Shown here: in pieces, positions 51,602 to 61,233 of the stretch
Position numbering within the stretch: position 1 is the stretch's first letter
How the letters are laid out: every line of letters starts with the position of its first letter
Source of the DNA: Hoeflea_A sp965228435
GTDB lineage: Bacteria; Pseudomonadota; Alphaproteobacteria; Rhizobiales; Rhizobiaceae
Direction: 5' to 3'
NCBI GenBank assembly: GCA_965228435.1
Contig: OZ245818.1
Span: 7,254,001-7,318,000, forward strand
DNA length: 64,000 nt
Made by a program: the position numbers and the translations under genes
Notes under the pieces: generated by a model
Told to the model about the DNA's origin: nothing
The model's database searches: none
What the model saw: the letters and a program-made list of their open reading frames with translations, nothing else

Positions 51602-53392
51602 TCAGTCGTCCTTCTTGACCGGGATCAGACGAAGATTGAGATCCAGCAGCTGGGTGGAATCGGCTTCGCCCGGGGCACCCATCAGCAAGTCCTGCGCTTG
51701 CTGGTTCATGGGGAACATGGTGACTTCCCGCAGGTTCTTTGCGCCCACCAGCAGCATGACGATGCGGTCGATACCGGCGGCCATGCCGCCATGGGGAGGA
51801 GCGCCATACTGGAAAGCCCGATAGAGCCCGCCAAACCGTTCCTCGACGACCTTTTCGTCCAACCCGACAAGACCGAAGGCCTTCACCATCAGTTCGGGAA
51901 TGTGGTTGCGGATGCCACCGGAGGCGATTTCGAAGCCGTTGCAGACCATATCGTACTGGTAGGCCTTGATCGCCAGCGGATCGTCGCCCTCGAGAGCCTC
52001 CAGGCCGCCCTGCGGCATGGAGAACGGGTTGTGCGAGAAGTCTAGCTTGTCGGCGTCTTCATCCCACTCATAGAAGGGGAAATCGACAATCCAGCACAGC
52101 TCAAACCGCTCGCGGTCCACCAGGTCGAGTTCCTCGCCGACGCGGGTACGGGCATCGCCGGCAAAACCGGCAAATTTTCGCGGATCACCCGCGACGAAGA
52201 AGCAGGCATCGCCCGATTCCAGGCCAAGCTGGGTGCGGATTGCTTCCGTCCGCTCCGGTCCGATGTTCTTGGCCAGTGGGCCGGCGCCGGCAACAGAACC
52301 GTCTTCATCCCGCCAAAAGATGTAGCCCAGACCCGGCTGCCCCTCGCCCTGCGCCCAGGAGTTCATCCGGTCGCAGAATGCACGGCTGCCGCCGGTCTTT
52401 GCCGGGATCCCCCAGACTTCGACCTTTGGGTCGTTGGCAATCATGTTGGCAAAGACCTTGAAGCCCGATCCGGCAAAATGCTCGGTCACAGCCTCCATTT
52501 CGATCGGGTTGCGCAGGTCGGGCTTGTCCGTGCCATATTTGCGCATGGCGTCGGCATAGGGGATACGCGGGAACGTATCCGTCACCGGCCGGCCCTCGGC
52601 AAACTCGCGAAACACGTCACGGGCAACCGGTTCCATTGCGGCAAAGATGTCCTCCTGTTCGACGAAGCTCATTTCGACATCGAGCTGGTAGAACTCCCCA
52701 GGCAGCCGATCGGCACGCGGGTCCTCGTCGCGAAAACAGGGCGCGATCTGGAAGTAACGGTCGAAACCGGAGGCCATAATCAGCTGCTTGTACTGCTGCG
52801 GCGCTTGCGGCAGTGCGTAAAAATTGCCCGGATGAATGCGGCTGGGAACCAGGAAGTCGCGCGCTCCCTCGGGCGAGGAAGCCGTCAGGATCGGCGTCGA
52901 GAATTCCGTGAAACCCGCCTCGCCCATCAGCCGGCGCATGGCGCTGATCACCTGCGTACGCCGCATGATGTTGCGGTGCAGGGTCTCGCGCCGCAAGTCA
53001 AGGAAACGGTATTTGAGGCGAACGTCCTCCGGATAATCCGGTTCGCCGAAAACGGGCAGCGGCAATTCCTTGGCGGCGGACAGCACTTCCATCTCGCGCG
53101 CATAGACTTCCACCTCGCCGGTCGGCAGGTTGGGATTGATGGTGTCGTCGGAGCGCGCCTTGACCTCGCCGTCGATGCGGATCACCCACTCTCCGCGTAC
53201 GGTTTCAGCCAGTGCGAAAGCGTCCGAATCGGGATCGGCGACCACCTGGGTAATGCCGTAGTGATCGCGCAAATCGATGAACAGAACACCTCCGTGGTCA
53301 CGAACGCGGTGGACCCAGCCGGAGAGGCGGACGGTCCCGCCGACGTCGGATTTACGGAGGGCGGCGCAGTTGTGGCTGCGATAGCGATGCAT
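51602..53392 (-). CDS. aspS: Aspartyl-tRNA synthetase
   Basis: 596 residues from ATG 53392 (AGGAAAG upstream); an open extension to 53488 is not supported. An OB-fold anticodon domain (GWVHRVRDHGGVLFIDLRD) precedes the class II core with motif 2 FRDEDPRADR and motif 3 GMAAGIDRIVMLL; the bacterial GAD insertion lies between. Whether it also charges tRNA-Asn cannot be told here. Confidence 0.97.
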   Translation of the reverse strand: MHRYRSHNCAALRKSDVGGTVRLSGWVHRVRDHGGVLFIDLRDHYGITQVVADPDSDAFALAETVRGEWVIRIDGEVKARSDDTINPNLPTGEVEVYAREMEVLSAAKELPLPVFGEPDYPEDVRLKYRFLDLRRETLHRNIMRRTQVISAMRRLMGEAGFTEFSTPILTASSPEGARDFLVPSRIHPGNFYALPQAPQQYKQLIMASGFDRYFQIAPCFRDEDPRADRLPGEFYQLDVEMSFVEQEDIFAAMEPVARDVFREFAEGRPVTDTFPRIPYADAMRKYGTDKPDLRNPIEMEAVTEHFAGSGFKVFANMIANDPKVEVWGIPAKTGGSRAFCDRMNSWAQGEGQPGLGYIFWRDEDGSVAGAGPLAKNIGPERTEAIRTQLGLESGDACFFVAGDPRKFAGFAGDARTRVGEELDLVDRERFELCWIVDFPFYEWDEDADKLDFSHNPFSMPQGGLEALEGDDPLAIKAYQYDMVCNGFEIASGGIRNHIPELMVKAFGLVGLDEKVVEERFGGLYRAFQYGAPPHGGMAAGIDRIVMLLVGAKNLREVTMFPMNQQAQDLLMGAPGEADSTQLLDLNLRLIPVKKDD

Positions 53393-53602
53393 CGATCTTT
53401 CCTGAATATCTGTGCGTTGAAATGGCGGGCAAATCGTCGCCATTGTGAAAGCCGCGCGGACAAGCGCATGCCCAAGGTGATTTGTCAAGCTGCGTCACGT
53501 ACTCCGCCGCCAAAATGGCCACCGCTCAATGGAATGAAGCCGATTGGGCCGCGTCATACCATTCTGCTTCCAATTGGCCTGAACACCCTCTAAATAACGG
53601 GC

Positions 53603-54760
53603 ATGAACATCATCAATAAGACCGATGCGCTGGCGCAGGCCTGCGCAAAAATGGCGCAATCAGACTTCCTGACAATCGACACGGAATTCATTCGCGAAAC
53701 GACATTCTGGCCGGAACTCTGTCTCATACAGATGGCGACTCCGGACCATGAAGCCATTGTCGATCCGCTCTCGAAGGGGCTGGACCTGACCCCTTTCTTT
53801 GAGCTGATGGCAGACCGCTCGGTGGTCAAGGTATTCCACGCCGCTCGCCAGGACATCGAAATCATCTATCACCTCGGAAATCTCATTCCGCACCCGATTT
53901 TCGACACACAGGTCGCAGCAATGGTCTGTGGCTTTGGGGATTCGGTGTCCTACGACCAGTTGGTCCAGCGGACCAGCGGCGTGCAGATCGACAAGAGCTC
54001 GCGTTTCACCGACTGGCGCCAACGTCCGCTCTCCGACAAACAGCTCAAATATGCGCTGGCGGACGTCACCCATCTGCGGGACGTCTATCTGAATTTGCGG
54101 GAACGCCTCGACGCCGAGGGACGCGCCCACTGGGTCAAGGAAGAAATGGACATCCTTGAATCGCCGGATACTTACGACCTGCATCCGGACGATGCCTGGA
54201 GAAGGTTGCGCATGCGGGTTCGCAAGCCGCGCGAGCTGGCGATCATGAAATCTGTCGCCGCCTGGCGAGAAAGAGAGGCCCGGGAACGCGACGTGCCGCG
54301 GCGCAGGGTGCTGAAAGACGACGCGATCTACGAGATCGCGCAACAGCAGCCGACCGATACCGCTGCACTCGGCAAGCTTCGCTCGATCGCACGCGGTTGG
54401 GAGCGTTCTCAGGCCGGTCACGCGGTTGTTGAGGCCGTGCAAAGCGCCATGGCGCTTCCAAAGGACGAATTGCCACGGTTGCCTAGACCGACACAACCGC
54501 CGGAAGGAGCGGCCGCGGCGAGTGAGTTGCTCAAGGTGCTATTGAAACTGACCACCGAGAAGTTCGGTGTCGCGCCCAAGATCATTGCCAATTCGGATGA
54601 TTTGGACCGCCTGGCGGCAGAGGGCGAGAATGCAGAGATCGGCGCACTGAAAGGATGGCGTCGCGAACTCTTCGGGGACAAGGCGCTACAACTGATGCGC
54701 GGGGAGATGGCCCTGCGCTTTGTCAACCGCAAGATCGAGACGGTTGAACTCACGGACTGA
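53603..54760 (+). CDS. rnd: Ribonuclease D
   Basis: 385 residues. The DEDDy exonuclease residues are in IDTEFIRETTF, VFHAARQDIEII and KYALADVTHLRDVY. An HRDC domain follows at about 205-290 (ELAIMKSVAAWREREAR). It trims tRNA 3' ends and other stable RNAs. Divergent from aspS. Confidence 0.96.
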   Translation: MNIINKTDALAQACAKMAQSDFLTIDTEFIRETTFWPELCLIQMATPDHEAIVDPLSKGLDLTPFFELMADRSVVKVFHAARQDIEIIYHLGNLIPHPIFDTQVAAMVCGFGDSVSYDQLVQRTSGVQIDKSSRFTDWRQRPLSDKQLKYALADVTHLRDVYLNLRERLDAEGRAHWVKEEMDILESPDTYDLHPDDAWRRLRMRVRKPRELAIMKSVAAWREREARERDVPRRRVLKDDAIYEIAQQQPTDTAALGKLRSIARGWERSQAGHAVVEAVQSAMALPKDELPRLPRPTQPPEGAAAASELLKVLLKLTTEKFGVAPKIIANSDDLDRLAAEGENAEIGALKGWRRELFGDKALQLMRGEMALRFVNRKIETVELTD

Positions 54761-54783
54761 ACAGCAGCGTACGAATGCCGAAA

Positions 54784-56301
54784 TCAGCCGGCGAATGACA
54801 TGCTCAGTTCCTTGCCGGTATAGCGAGCGAGTTGCTGCAGGCGGCCTTCCAGTCGTTCGCCGGCGAAATTCGACAGCCGTTCCGGGACTTTCAGCACAAG
54901 TGCATCCATGCCGTCCGGGATAAACTCCAGCAAAGGGGTGACGCCCGGCATCGATGCGGAAAACAGGTAACTCACCCGCAGGAGGCCGCCGAGCAGTTTG
55001 GCGAATTCCTGGTAGCGTGGCGTGGCGATGGCGGCCAATGAATCGCTGAGCCAATCGCCGCGCAAGCCTTCGAAACGGTAATAATTGGCGAGCGCGATAT
55101 ACGCTCTCCCGGCATGGGAGATACCCGCAAAGGTGCCATTTGAAATCAGATTGAGCGACTGGGAGCCGCGGTAGTCCGGGTGGGCGCGCCAGTTGAGGTC
55201 TGCAAGCAGGCAGGCAGCGCGGCGATAGCGCGCGTCCTCCTCGGTTTCCTCCACTCCGAAGGCTCGAAAAGCTGCACCGGTCCAATCCGCAAGCTCACGT
55301 GAATGTTCGGGCGACCGGGCCTGGAGGATTGCCAATTCGTCGGCGGCCGTCAGCAGCGGATCGCGGACCTTGTCCACCGAATCCAGCAACGAATAGAGAA
55401 AGCCCTCACGCACCCCCAGCGCCGAGAAACTCACCTTGCCCGGCCGCATCGCGCGCAGAATTTCGTGCATCGCCACAGCGCCGAATGGCAGCAGGCTGCG
55501 GCGGTTGCGCGACACGGCCCGCATTGCCTTGTTCTTGCCTGAACCGTTCTTCTCGACCTGCTCAAGGAAGTCGGTGATTTCCTCGAAGGCAATTTCATAG
55601 CCCTGCGTCACATGCAGTGGGTAGCGCGTCGCTTCCATATGCAGTTTGGCGAGGTTACGCCAGGTTCCACCGACCGCGTAGAAGGTGCGCCCCCTGCCCT
55701 GTTCCAGAAGCGCCGCCGCGGCAATGTTCTGTTTGGCGATATTGCGTGCGCGACGAATGGACTCGCCTGATACCTCGGCAAGTCGAAGGCCGCCTATCGG
55801 AAGCGTGATGCCGTCGCCAACTTGACCGTGCGCAATATCAATGAGTTCCAGCGAACCGCCACCGAGGTCGCCGACGATGCCGTCGGGATCGTGAAAACCG
55901 CTGATGACGCCAAGGGCAGAAAAATAGGCTTCCTCGGCGCCGCTTAAAACCCTGATTTCGTGCCCCAGGATCGACTGTGCCCGCTCGACAAAATCCGGCC
56001 CATTGGAGGCTTCACGCGCTGCCGCCGTCGCCAGGACATGCATACCGGTCGCACGCGCCTGCTTCGACAAGGTCCGGAAGCGCCGCAAGGCGGCGAGCGC
56101 TCTGGTAACGCCCTCCGGGTCCAGCATGCCGGTGGATGCGATGCTGCGACCGAGGCCACACAATACCTTTTCGTTGAACAGCACGGAGGGCATGCGATTC
56201 AAGCCCTCATAAATCACCAGGCGAACGGAGTTCGAACCAATGTCGACGACCGACACCGGCGCTATGCCCGGAAGGCGCCCCTGGGCTTCGGTTTCAACCA
56301 T
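54784..56301 (-). CDS. ppx: Exopolyphosphatase / guanosine pentaphosphatase
   Basis: 505 residues. The actin-like ATPase folds are marked by VVDIGSNSVRLVIYEG and GIVGDLGGGSLELIDI; a C-terminal HD-like helical domain follows from about residue 310. It removes phosphate from polyphosphate chains or ppGpp precursors. Its start lies 18 bases after the ppk stop, so synthesis and breakdown of polyphosphate are co-transcribed. Confidence 0.96.
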   Translation of the reverse strand: MVETEAQGRLPGIAPVSVVDIGSNSVRLVIYEGLNRMPSVLFNEKVLCGLGRSIASTGMLDPEGVTRALAALRRFRTLSKQARATGMHVLATAAAREASNGPDFVERAQSILGHEIRVLSGAEEAYFSALGVISGFHDPDGIVGDLGGGSLELIDIAHGQVGDGITLPIGGLRLAEVSGESIRRARNIAKQNIAAAALLEQGRGRTFYAVGGTWRNLAKLHMEATRYPLHVTQGYEIAFEEITDFLEQVEKNGSGKNKAMRAVSRNRRSLLPFGAVAMHEILRAMRPGKVSFSALGVREGFLYSLLDSVDKVRDPLLTAADELAILQARSPEHSRELADWTGAAFRAFGVEETEEDARYRRAACLLADLNWRAHPDYRGSQSLNLISNGTFAGISHAGRAYIALANYYRFEGLRGDWLSDSLAAIATPRYQEFAKLLGGLLRVSYLFSASMPGVTPLLEFIPDGMDALVLKVPERLSNFAGERLEGRLQQLARYTGKELSMSFAG

Positions 56302-56319
56302 GCATTCTGACTTCTTCGA

Positions 56320-58518
56320 TCAACTCTTGGTCTGGTGCGAAACCAGCCCGGCGATCAGTTTCGGCGCGCTGGAAGCAAGGGCTCCGCCACGGCCTGAAAG
56401 GCTGGGATTCGTCATGAAGTAAAGCTGCGCGTTAAACGGTTCTTCCCCTGGTCGCACATCCATGCGACGGGATGTACCGTCTTCCAATATCTCATAGCTC
56501 TGCTGGTTGTCGATAAGGTTGCCCAGCATGATCTGCGATTGCACCTGTTCCTTGACGGTTGGGTTGGTCAGCGGAACCAGAGTTTCGACCCGCCGGTCCA
56601 GGTTTCTCGGCATCATGTCTGCAGAACCGATATAGATCAGCGAGTCCTTGCTCGGCAGCCCGTTGCCCTGACCAAAGCAGAATATGCGACTGTGTTCGAG
56701 GAACCGTCCGACGATCGATTTGACGCGGATATGGTCCGACAGGCCTTTGACCTGCGGGCGAAGGCAGCAAATGCCGCGCACCACCAGATCGACCTCGACC
56801 CCCGCCTGGCTTGCCCGGTAAAGCGCGTCGATGGTTTCCGGATCGACGAGCGAATTGATTTTCATCCAGATTGCCGCTGGCCGGCCATTGCGCGCATGGT
56901 CAATTTCGGCCTCGATATGCTCGATCATGCGGGCACGCATGGACCCGGGCGAGACAGCGAGTTTCATTTCCTCGGTCGGCTGACCGTATCCGGTTATGAA
57001 ATTGAAAACGTGTGCCACATCGTGAGCGATGTCCGGATCACAGGTGAAAAAGGACAGATCGGTGTAAATCTTCGCCGTTACCGGATGGTAGTTGCCCGTT
57101 CCCAGGTGGCAGTAGCTTGCCAGTTTTCCGTCTTCTCTACGCACCACAAGCGACATCTTGGCGTGTGTTTTCAGCTCGATGAAGCCAAAGACCACCTGGA
57201 CGCCGGCCCGCTCGAGATCCCGCGCCCAGCGTATGTTTGCTTCCTCATCGAAACGTGCGCGCAATTCAACCAGGGCGGTTACCGATTTGCCGCCCTCGGC
57301 TGCATCGATCAGCGCTCTGACAATGGGGCTGTCATTGGAGGTGCGGTAGAGGGTCTGCTTGATGGCCAGGACATTGGGATCGCGCGCCGCCTGTCTCAGG
57401 AATTGCACCACCACATCGAACGATTCGTACGGGTGGTGAATGACGATGTCCTTTTCGTGAATGGCCGAAAAGCAGTCGCCGCCGTGTTCACGAATCCGTT
57501 CAGGAAAACGGGCGTTGTAGGGTTCGTATTTGAGATCGTCACGCGGTGTATCGACGATCTCTTCGATGGTCGATAGCGCCAGAAGGCCCGGAAGAACGGC
57601 AACCCGATCGTCTGGAACATTGAGTTCGCTGGTGACGAACTGGCGCAGAGATTTCGGCATCTCGGAATCGAACTCGATGCGGATCACGGACCCGCGGCGA
57701 CGGCGTTTGAGCGCCCGTTCGAACAACCGCACCAGGTCTTCCGCTTCCTCTTCCACTTCGATGTCACTGTCGCGGATGATGCGAAACGTGCCCGATCCTA
57801 TGACGTCATACCCGGGAAAGAGGGTTTCGATGAACTGTCCGACGACATCTTCCAGGGTCATGTAGCGAACCCGACCTTTGTCGTCGGGTAGCCGCACGAA
57901 ACGATCGAGTGCAACCGGCAGACGCAGCAGACCTGTCATCGGCTCCTTTTTGGCACGACTGTGCAGTTGCAGACCGATGGAAAAGCCCAAGTTCGGTATA
58001 AAGGGAAACGGATGAGCCGGGTCGATCGACAACGGGGTCAAAACCGGGAAAATCGCTTCGTCAAACTCCTGCTTTAGCCAAACGAGATCTTCGTCGCCGA
58101 GGTCTCCGGGACGAACAATGTGGATATCCTCTTCGGTGAGGTACTGTTGCAGGACCGCGAGCGAGGCCTGTTGTTCCAACTGCAGCTTGCGGATCTCATC
58201 AAGCGCTTCGTTCAACTGCCGCAACGGCGTTCGACCGTCAGCCGAACGGTTGGAAATGCCCTCGCGCACCTGCCCCTCGAGACCGGCAACCCGGACCATG
58301 AAGAATTCGTCGAGATTTGCCGCCGAAATCGAGAGAAATCGGATCCGTTCGAGCAGCGGGTGCGCGCTGTTCTGGGTCTCTTCAAGAACGCGGCGGTTGA
58401 ACTGCAGCCAGGAGAACTCGCGGTTGACGAACCGTTCAGGGCTTTCCAAAAGCGGCCGTCCGTCGGACGCGACTGCGCCGCCGCTCGACTCAGGATTCAC
58501 TGTGATCGTGTCGTCCAT
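56320..58518 (-). CDS. ppk: Polyphosphate kinase 1
   Basis: 732 residues from ATG 58518. N-terminal RFVNREFSWLQFNRRVLEE, middle head domain, and the two phospholipase D-like C-terminal domains with HHPYESFDVVVQFL and HAKMSLVVRRE, where the His residues take part in phosphotransfer. It makes polyphosphate from ATP reversibly. Confidence 0.97.
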   Translation of the reverse strand: MDDTITVNPESSGGAVASDGRPLLESPERFVNREFSWLQFNRRVLEETQNSAHPLLERIRFLSISAANLDEFFMVRVAGLEGQVREGISNRSADGRTPLRQLNEALDEIRKLQLEQQASLAVLQQYLTEEDIHIVRPGDLGDEDLVWLKQEFDEAIFPVLTPLSIDPAHPFPFIPNLGFSIGLQLHSRAKKEPMTGLLRLPVALDRFVRLPDDKGRVRYMTLEDVVGQFIETLFPGYDVIGSGTFRIIRDSDIEVEEEAEDLVRLFERALKRRRRGSVIRIEFDSEMPKSLRQFVTSELNVPDDRVAVLPGLLALSTIEEIVDTPRDDLKYEPYNARFPERIREHGGDCFSAIHEKDIVIHHPYESFDVVVQFLRQAARDPNVLAIKQTLYRTSNDSPIVRALIDAAEGGKSVTALVELRARFDEEANIRWARDLERAGVQVVFGFIELKTHAKMSLVVRREDGKLASYCHLGTGNYHPVTAKIYTDLSFFTCDPDIAHDVAHVFNFITGYGQPTEEMKLAVSPGSMRARMIEHIEAEIDHARNGRPAAIWMKINSLVDPETIDALYRASQAGVEVDLVVRGICCLRPQVKGLSDHIRVKSIVGRFLEHSRIFCFGQGNGLPSKDSLIYIGSADMMPRNLDRRVETLVPLTNPTVKEQVQSQIMLGNLIDNQQSYEILEDGTSRRMDVRPGEEPFNAQLYFMTNPSLSGRGGALASSAPKLIAGLVSHQTKS

Positions 58519-58580
58519 TTGCCTCTTCTTTCGCCTGCACCTTAGCCGTGTGTCATATCTATGACCATCCGACGAAGAAA

Positions 58581-59303
58581 CTATGACATACCGATTTCGC
58601 CCGGGCGGCCCGTTTCCCATTCCTCAAGCACCTCACCGGCAAGTGAGCGGCTGATTTTGCAGCGCCTGGCCAGTGCCAGTTCGTCCATTCGATGGACAAT
58701 CGCCTGCGCAGCATCAAGCGACCGCTCCATGCGATGCACCAGATACACCACAACCTTCGGATCGACCGCGATTTGCCGGTCGGCAAACAGCTTTTCGATC
58801 ACCTGGGCCAGCAGGGCATCATCCGGCTCGCCGATCTCAACGGTTGTTGCGGCTCGCAGCCGCGAGCGCAGATCCGGCAATCCGACCGACCAGGCGGCCG
58901 GCCATGCCCGTGTTGTGATCAGCATATGTGTGCCGTTCTGCAATACGGTATTGATCAGGTGAAACAATTGAGTTTCATCAAATCCCCGTCGATCGATATC
59001 CTCAATCAAAACCGGGCCCTCGGCTGCCCGCTCCAGCGCTCGCCCGTCATTGGCGGACACCTGCAAATCCACGGCGCCGGTGCGGTCGATCCAGATCCTT
59101 GCCAGATGTGTCTTTCCGGAACCGGTTGGGCCGGCAAGAATGACCACCGGCGACGGCCAATCCGGCCAGCTGTCGATCAGTCCAATCGCCGCCTGGAGGG
59201 GTTCCGAGACAACCAGGTCGGCGCGATCACTGCTGATCGGATGCCTGAATTCAAGCGGCAGTTGCTGGGTGGCCGCTTTCGGCGACTTGCCGTCCTTATT
59301 CAT
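58581..59303 (-). CDS. hdaA: DnaA regulatory inactivator Hda homologue (HdaA)
   Basis: 240 residues. The N-terminal QLPLEF (residues 14-19) is the beta-clamp-binding motif. The DnaA-like AAA+ domain has Walker A GPTGSGKTHL and Walker B-like VLIEDIDRRGFDE, with sensor region LPDLRSRLRA. No DNA-binding domain IV. With the sliding clamp it promotes ATP hydrolysis by DnaA after initiation. It overlaps the AI-2E gene by 8 bases. Confidence 0.93.
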   Translation of the reverse strand: MNKDGKSPKAATQQLPLEFRHPISSDRADLVVSEPLQAAIGLIDSWPDWPSPVVILAGPTGSGKTHLARIWIDRTGAVDLQVSANDGRALERAAEGPVLIEDIDRRGFDETQLFHLINTVLQNGTHMLITTRAWPAAWSVGLPDLRSRLRAATTVEIGEPDDALLAQVIEKLFADRQIAVDPKVVVYLVHRMERSLDAAQAIVHRMDELALARRCKISRSLAGEVLEEWETGRPGEIGMS

Positions 59304-60420
59304 TCGTCTTCCCGTCGCCTTCGGTCAGCCGATTGTCGGGGTCGCCGTCGTCGTAGAGGTCGCTGTCCAGGTAGCGACGCAAGGCGAACCTGACGAGTAC
59401 GGCCACCGCCGCAGACGCCGGCACGGCCACCAGTAGTCCGACAAATCCGAAAAGTGAGCCAAAGGCAAAGAGCGCGAACATCAACCATACCGGATGAAGG
59501 TTGACGCTTCGTCCGACCAGTCTCGGCTGGAGGATATTGCCCTCCAGGAACTGGCCTGAGAAAAAGACGGCCAGCACGATGCCTATGGACACGTAGTCAG
59601 GCCAGAACTGAACAAGTGCGACACCGATCGCAAGGACCAGCCCAACAAGTGACCCGGCGTAGGGAATAAAACTGATCAACCCCGAGAAAAGGCCGATCAG
59701 CAGACCGAAATTCAAACCGGTAAGCGTCAACCCGACGGCGTAGTATATCCCCAATATGAGGCAAACGCTTCCCTGGCCGCGCACGAACCCGGCGATTGCC
59801 TTGTTCATGTCCGCTGAGATTTCACGCACGGCCGCCAGGTGATTGCGGGGTATCCAGCCGTCGACCGTTTCGACCATGCGATCCCAATCCAGCAGGAGAT
59901 AGAACGCTACGACGGGCGTTACCACGAACAGCGATGCCAGATCAGCCAACGCCTTTCCCGAGTTCCAGACCTGGAGCAGAACCGTACCGACCAGACCCGC
60001 GCCCTCCGACAGGAGACCACCCAGGGACTCCTTCAGATTGGTCGTATCCAGACCGATCCAGTTTTTCAGCCATGACCGATCGGATGAAGCCAGCAAGCTC
60101 TGTAGCTGCGAAACATAGTCCGGCAGTTTCTGGATGAATTCGCTCGCCTGCGTGACCAGGGTCGGCACAATGATGATCAAGGCGATGACGAAGAGCAGCA
60201 GGAACGCGATCAGAATCAGAATGGTCGCCATCAGACGGGAGACGCCCCAACGCTCCAGCCGGTCTGCTACGGGGTCGAGGAAGTAGGCCAGCGCCATTCC
60301 GGCAACAAACGGCAGCAGGATGCCGCGAAACACGTAAAGAAACAGGCCCAGTGCCAGCAGCGTCGCCAGCCAGAACAAGGCTTGGCGTCTCAGGGAGGCC
60401 CTGTTGATCGTGGTTGACAT
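59296..60420 (-). CDS. AI-2E family (PerM) membrane protein
   Basis: 374 residues with eight predicted transmembrane helices. Family marks: LPFVAGMALAYFLDPVADRLE at the N-terminus and, late, SFIPYAGSLVGLVLAIG and VGRSVNLHPVWLM. Members export AI-2 or act as ion antiporters; the substrate here is not known. It is conserved beside hdaA in this class. Confidence 0.9.
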   Translation of the reverse strand: MSTTINRASLRRQALFWLATLLALGLFLYVFRGILLPFVAGMALAYFLDPVADRLERWGVSRLMATILILIAFLLLFVIALIIIVPTLVTQASEFIQKLPDYVSQLQSLLASSDRSWLKNWIGLDTTNLKESLGGLLSEGAGLVGTVLLQVWNSGKALADLASLFVVTPVVAFYLLLDWDRMVETVDGWIPRNHLAAVREISADMNKAIAGFVRGQGSVCLILGIYYAVGLTLTGLNFGLLIGLFSGLISFIPYAGSLVGLVLAIGVALVQFWPDYVSIGIVLAVFFSGQFLEGNILQPRLVGRSVNLHPVWLMFALFAFGSLFGFVGLLVAVPASAAVAVLVRFALRRYLDSDLYDDGDPDNRLTEGDGKTNE

Positions 60421-60458
60421 CGGGCTAGGTCTCCATTGCGGCGCTGGATCGCATCAAT

Positions 60459-60989
60459 CTATTCGGCCATGTGGTCGATCCAGACCTTGAAATAGGCTGC
60501 GGCGGAAAGGATGGTCAAGGCCGCAACGACATAGATCAGGATCGTGGTCAATTCACCGAGCCTGATGCCAAGCGCGAGTTCCGCAAGAACCAGCGAAAGA
60601 AGCGCGATCTGGATTGCCGTATTTGCCTTGGACACCAGGATCGGATTCATATCGACGGGCTGTGCCATCAGGCTCGACACCAGGACCGCCATAACGATCA
60701 GCACGTCACGCGAAACCACCAAGACGGCCAGCCATTGCGGCAGATATCCAAGGATTGCCAACATGATGAAGACGGTCACCAGCAGGAGTTTGTCGGCGAC
60801 CGGATCCAGATAGGCGCCCAATTCCGACTGCTGATCGAAGTGGCGCGCGATGAATCCATCGACGCCATCGGAAAGCCCGGCAATGACGAAGATGACAAAT
60901 GCAGGCAGCATCTCACCCACCAACAGCGCATAGACGACCGCAGGAACCATCAGAAAGCGCAGCAGGGTGATGATGTTCGGAATGGTCAT
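60459..60989 (-). CDS. CDP-alcohol phosphatidyltransferase family
   Basis: 176 residues from ATG 60989, with four to six helices. The full CDP-OH motif is present: D-x2-DG-x2-AR-x8-G-x3-D-x3-D, starting SDGVDGFIARHF. It is most similar in plan to phosphatidylglycerophosphate synthase, but cardiolipin or other alcohol transfer is possible. First gene of the operon leading to ppx. Confidence 0.9.
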   Translation of the reverse strand: MTIPNIITLLRFLMVPAVVYALLVGEMLPAFVIFVIAGLSDGVDGFIARHFDQQSELGAYLDPVADKLLLVTVFIMLAILGYLPQWLAVLVVSRDVLIVMAVLVSSLMAQPVDMNPILVSKANTAIQIALLSLVLAELALGIRLGELTTILIYVVAALTILSAAAYFKVWIDHMAE

Positions 60990-61233
60990 GTGCAATTGAT
61001 TTCAGCCGAAGCCCCATCGACGGGCGCAAGCCGTGGCATCCGTTTTCGAAATGGGTGTTTCACCAAGTTGGTGATTCCGCCGGCTAGACGCAACCGCACG
61101 TTTTTTGCAGGCCCAGGCACACACGTCAATAAATTCGGGCAGGATGAGCGGCAAGCCTTGCGCACAGTTGGCCGACATGCGATTTGCCGGTGACCTGCCG
61201 GACAGGGGTGCCGGCTTGACCCATGAGGGCGCG

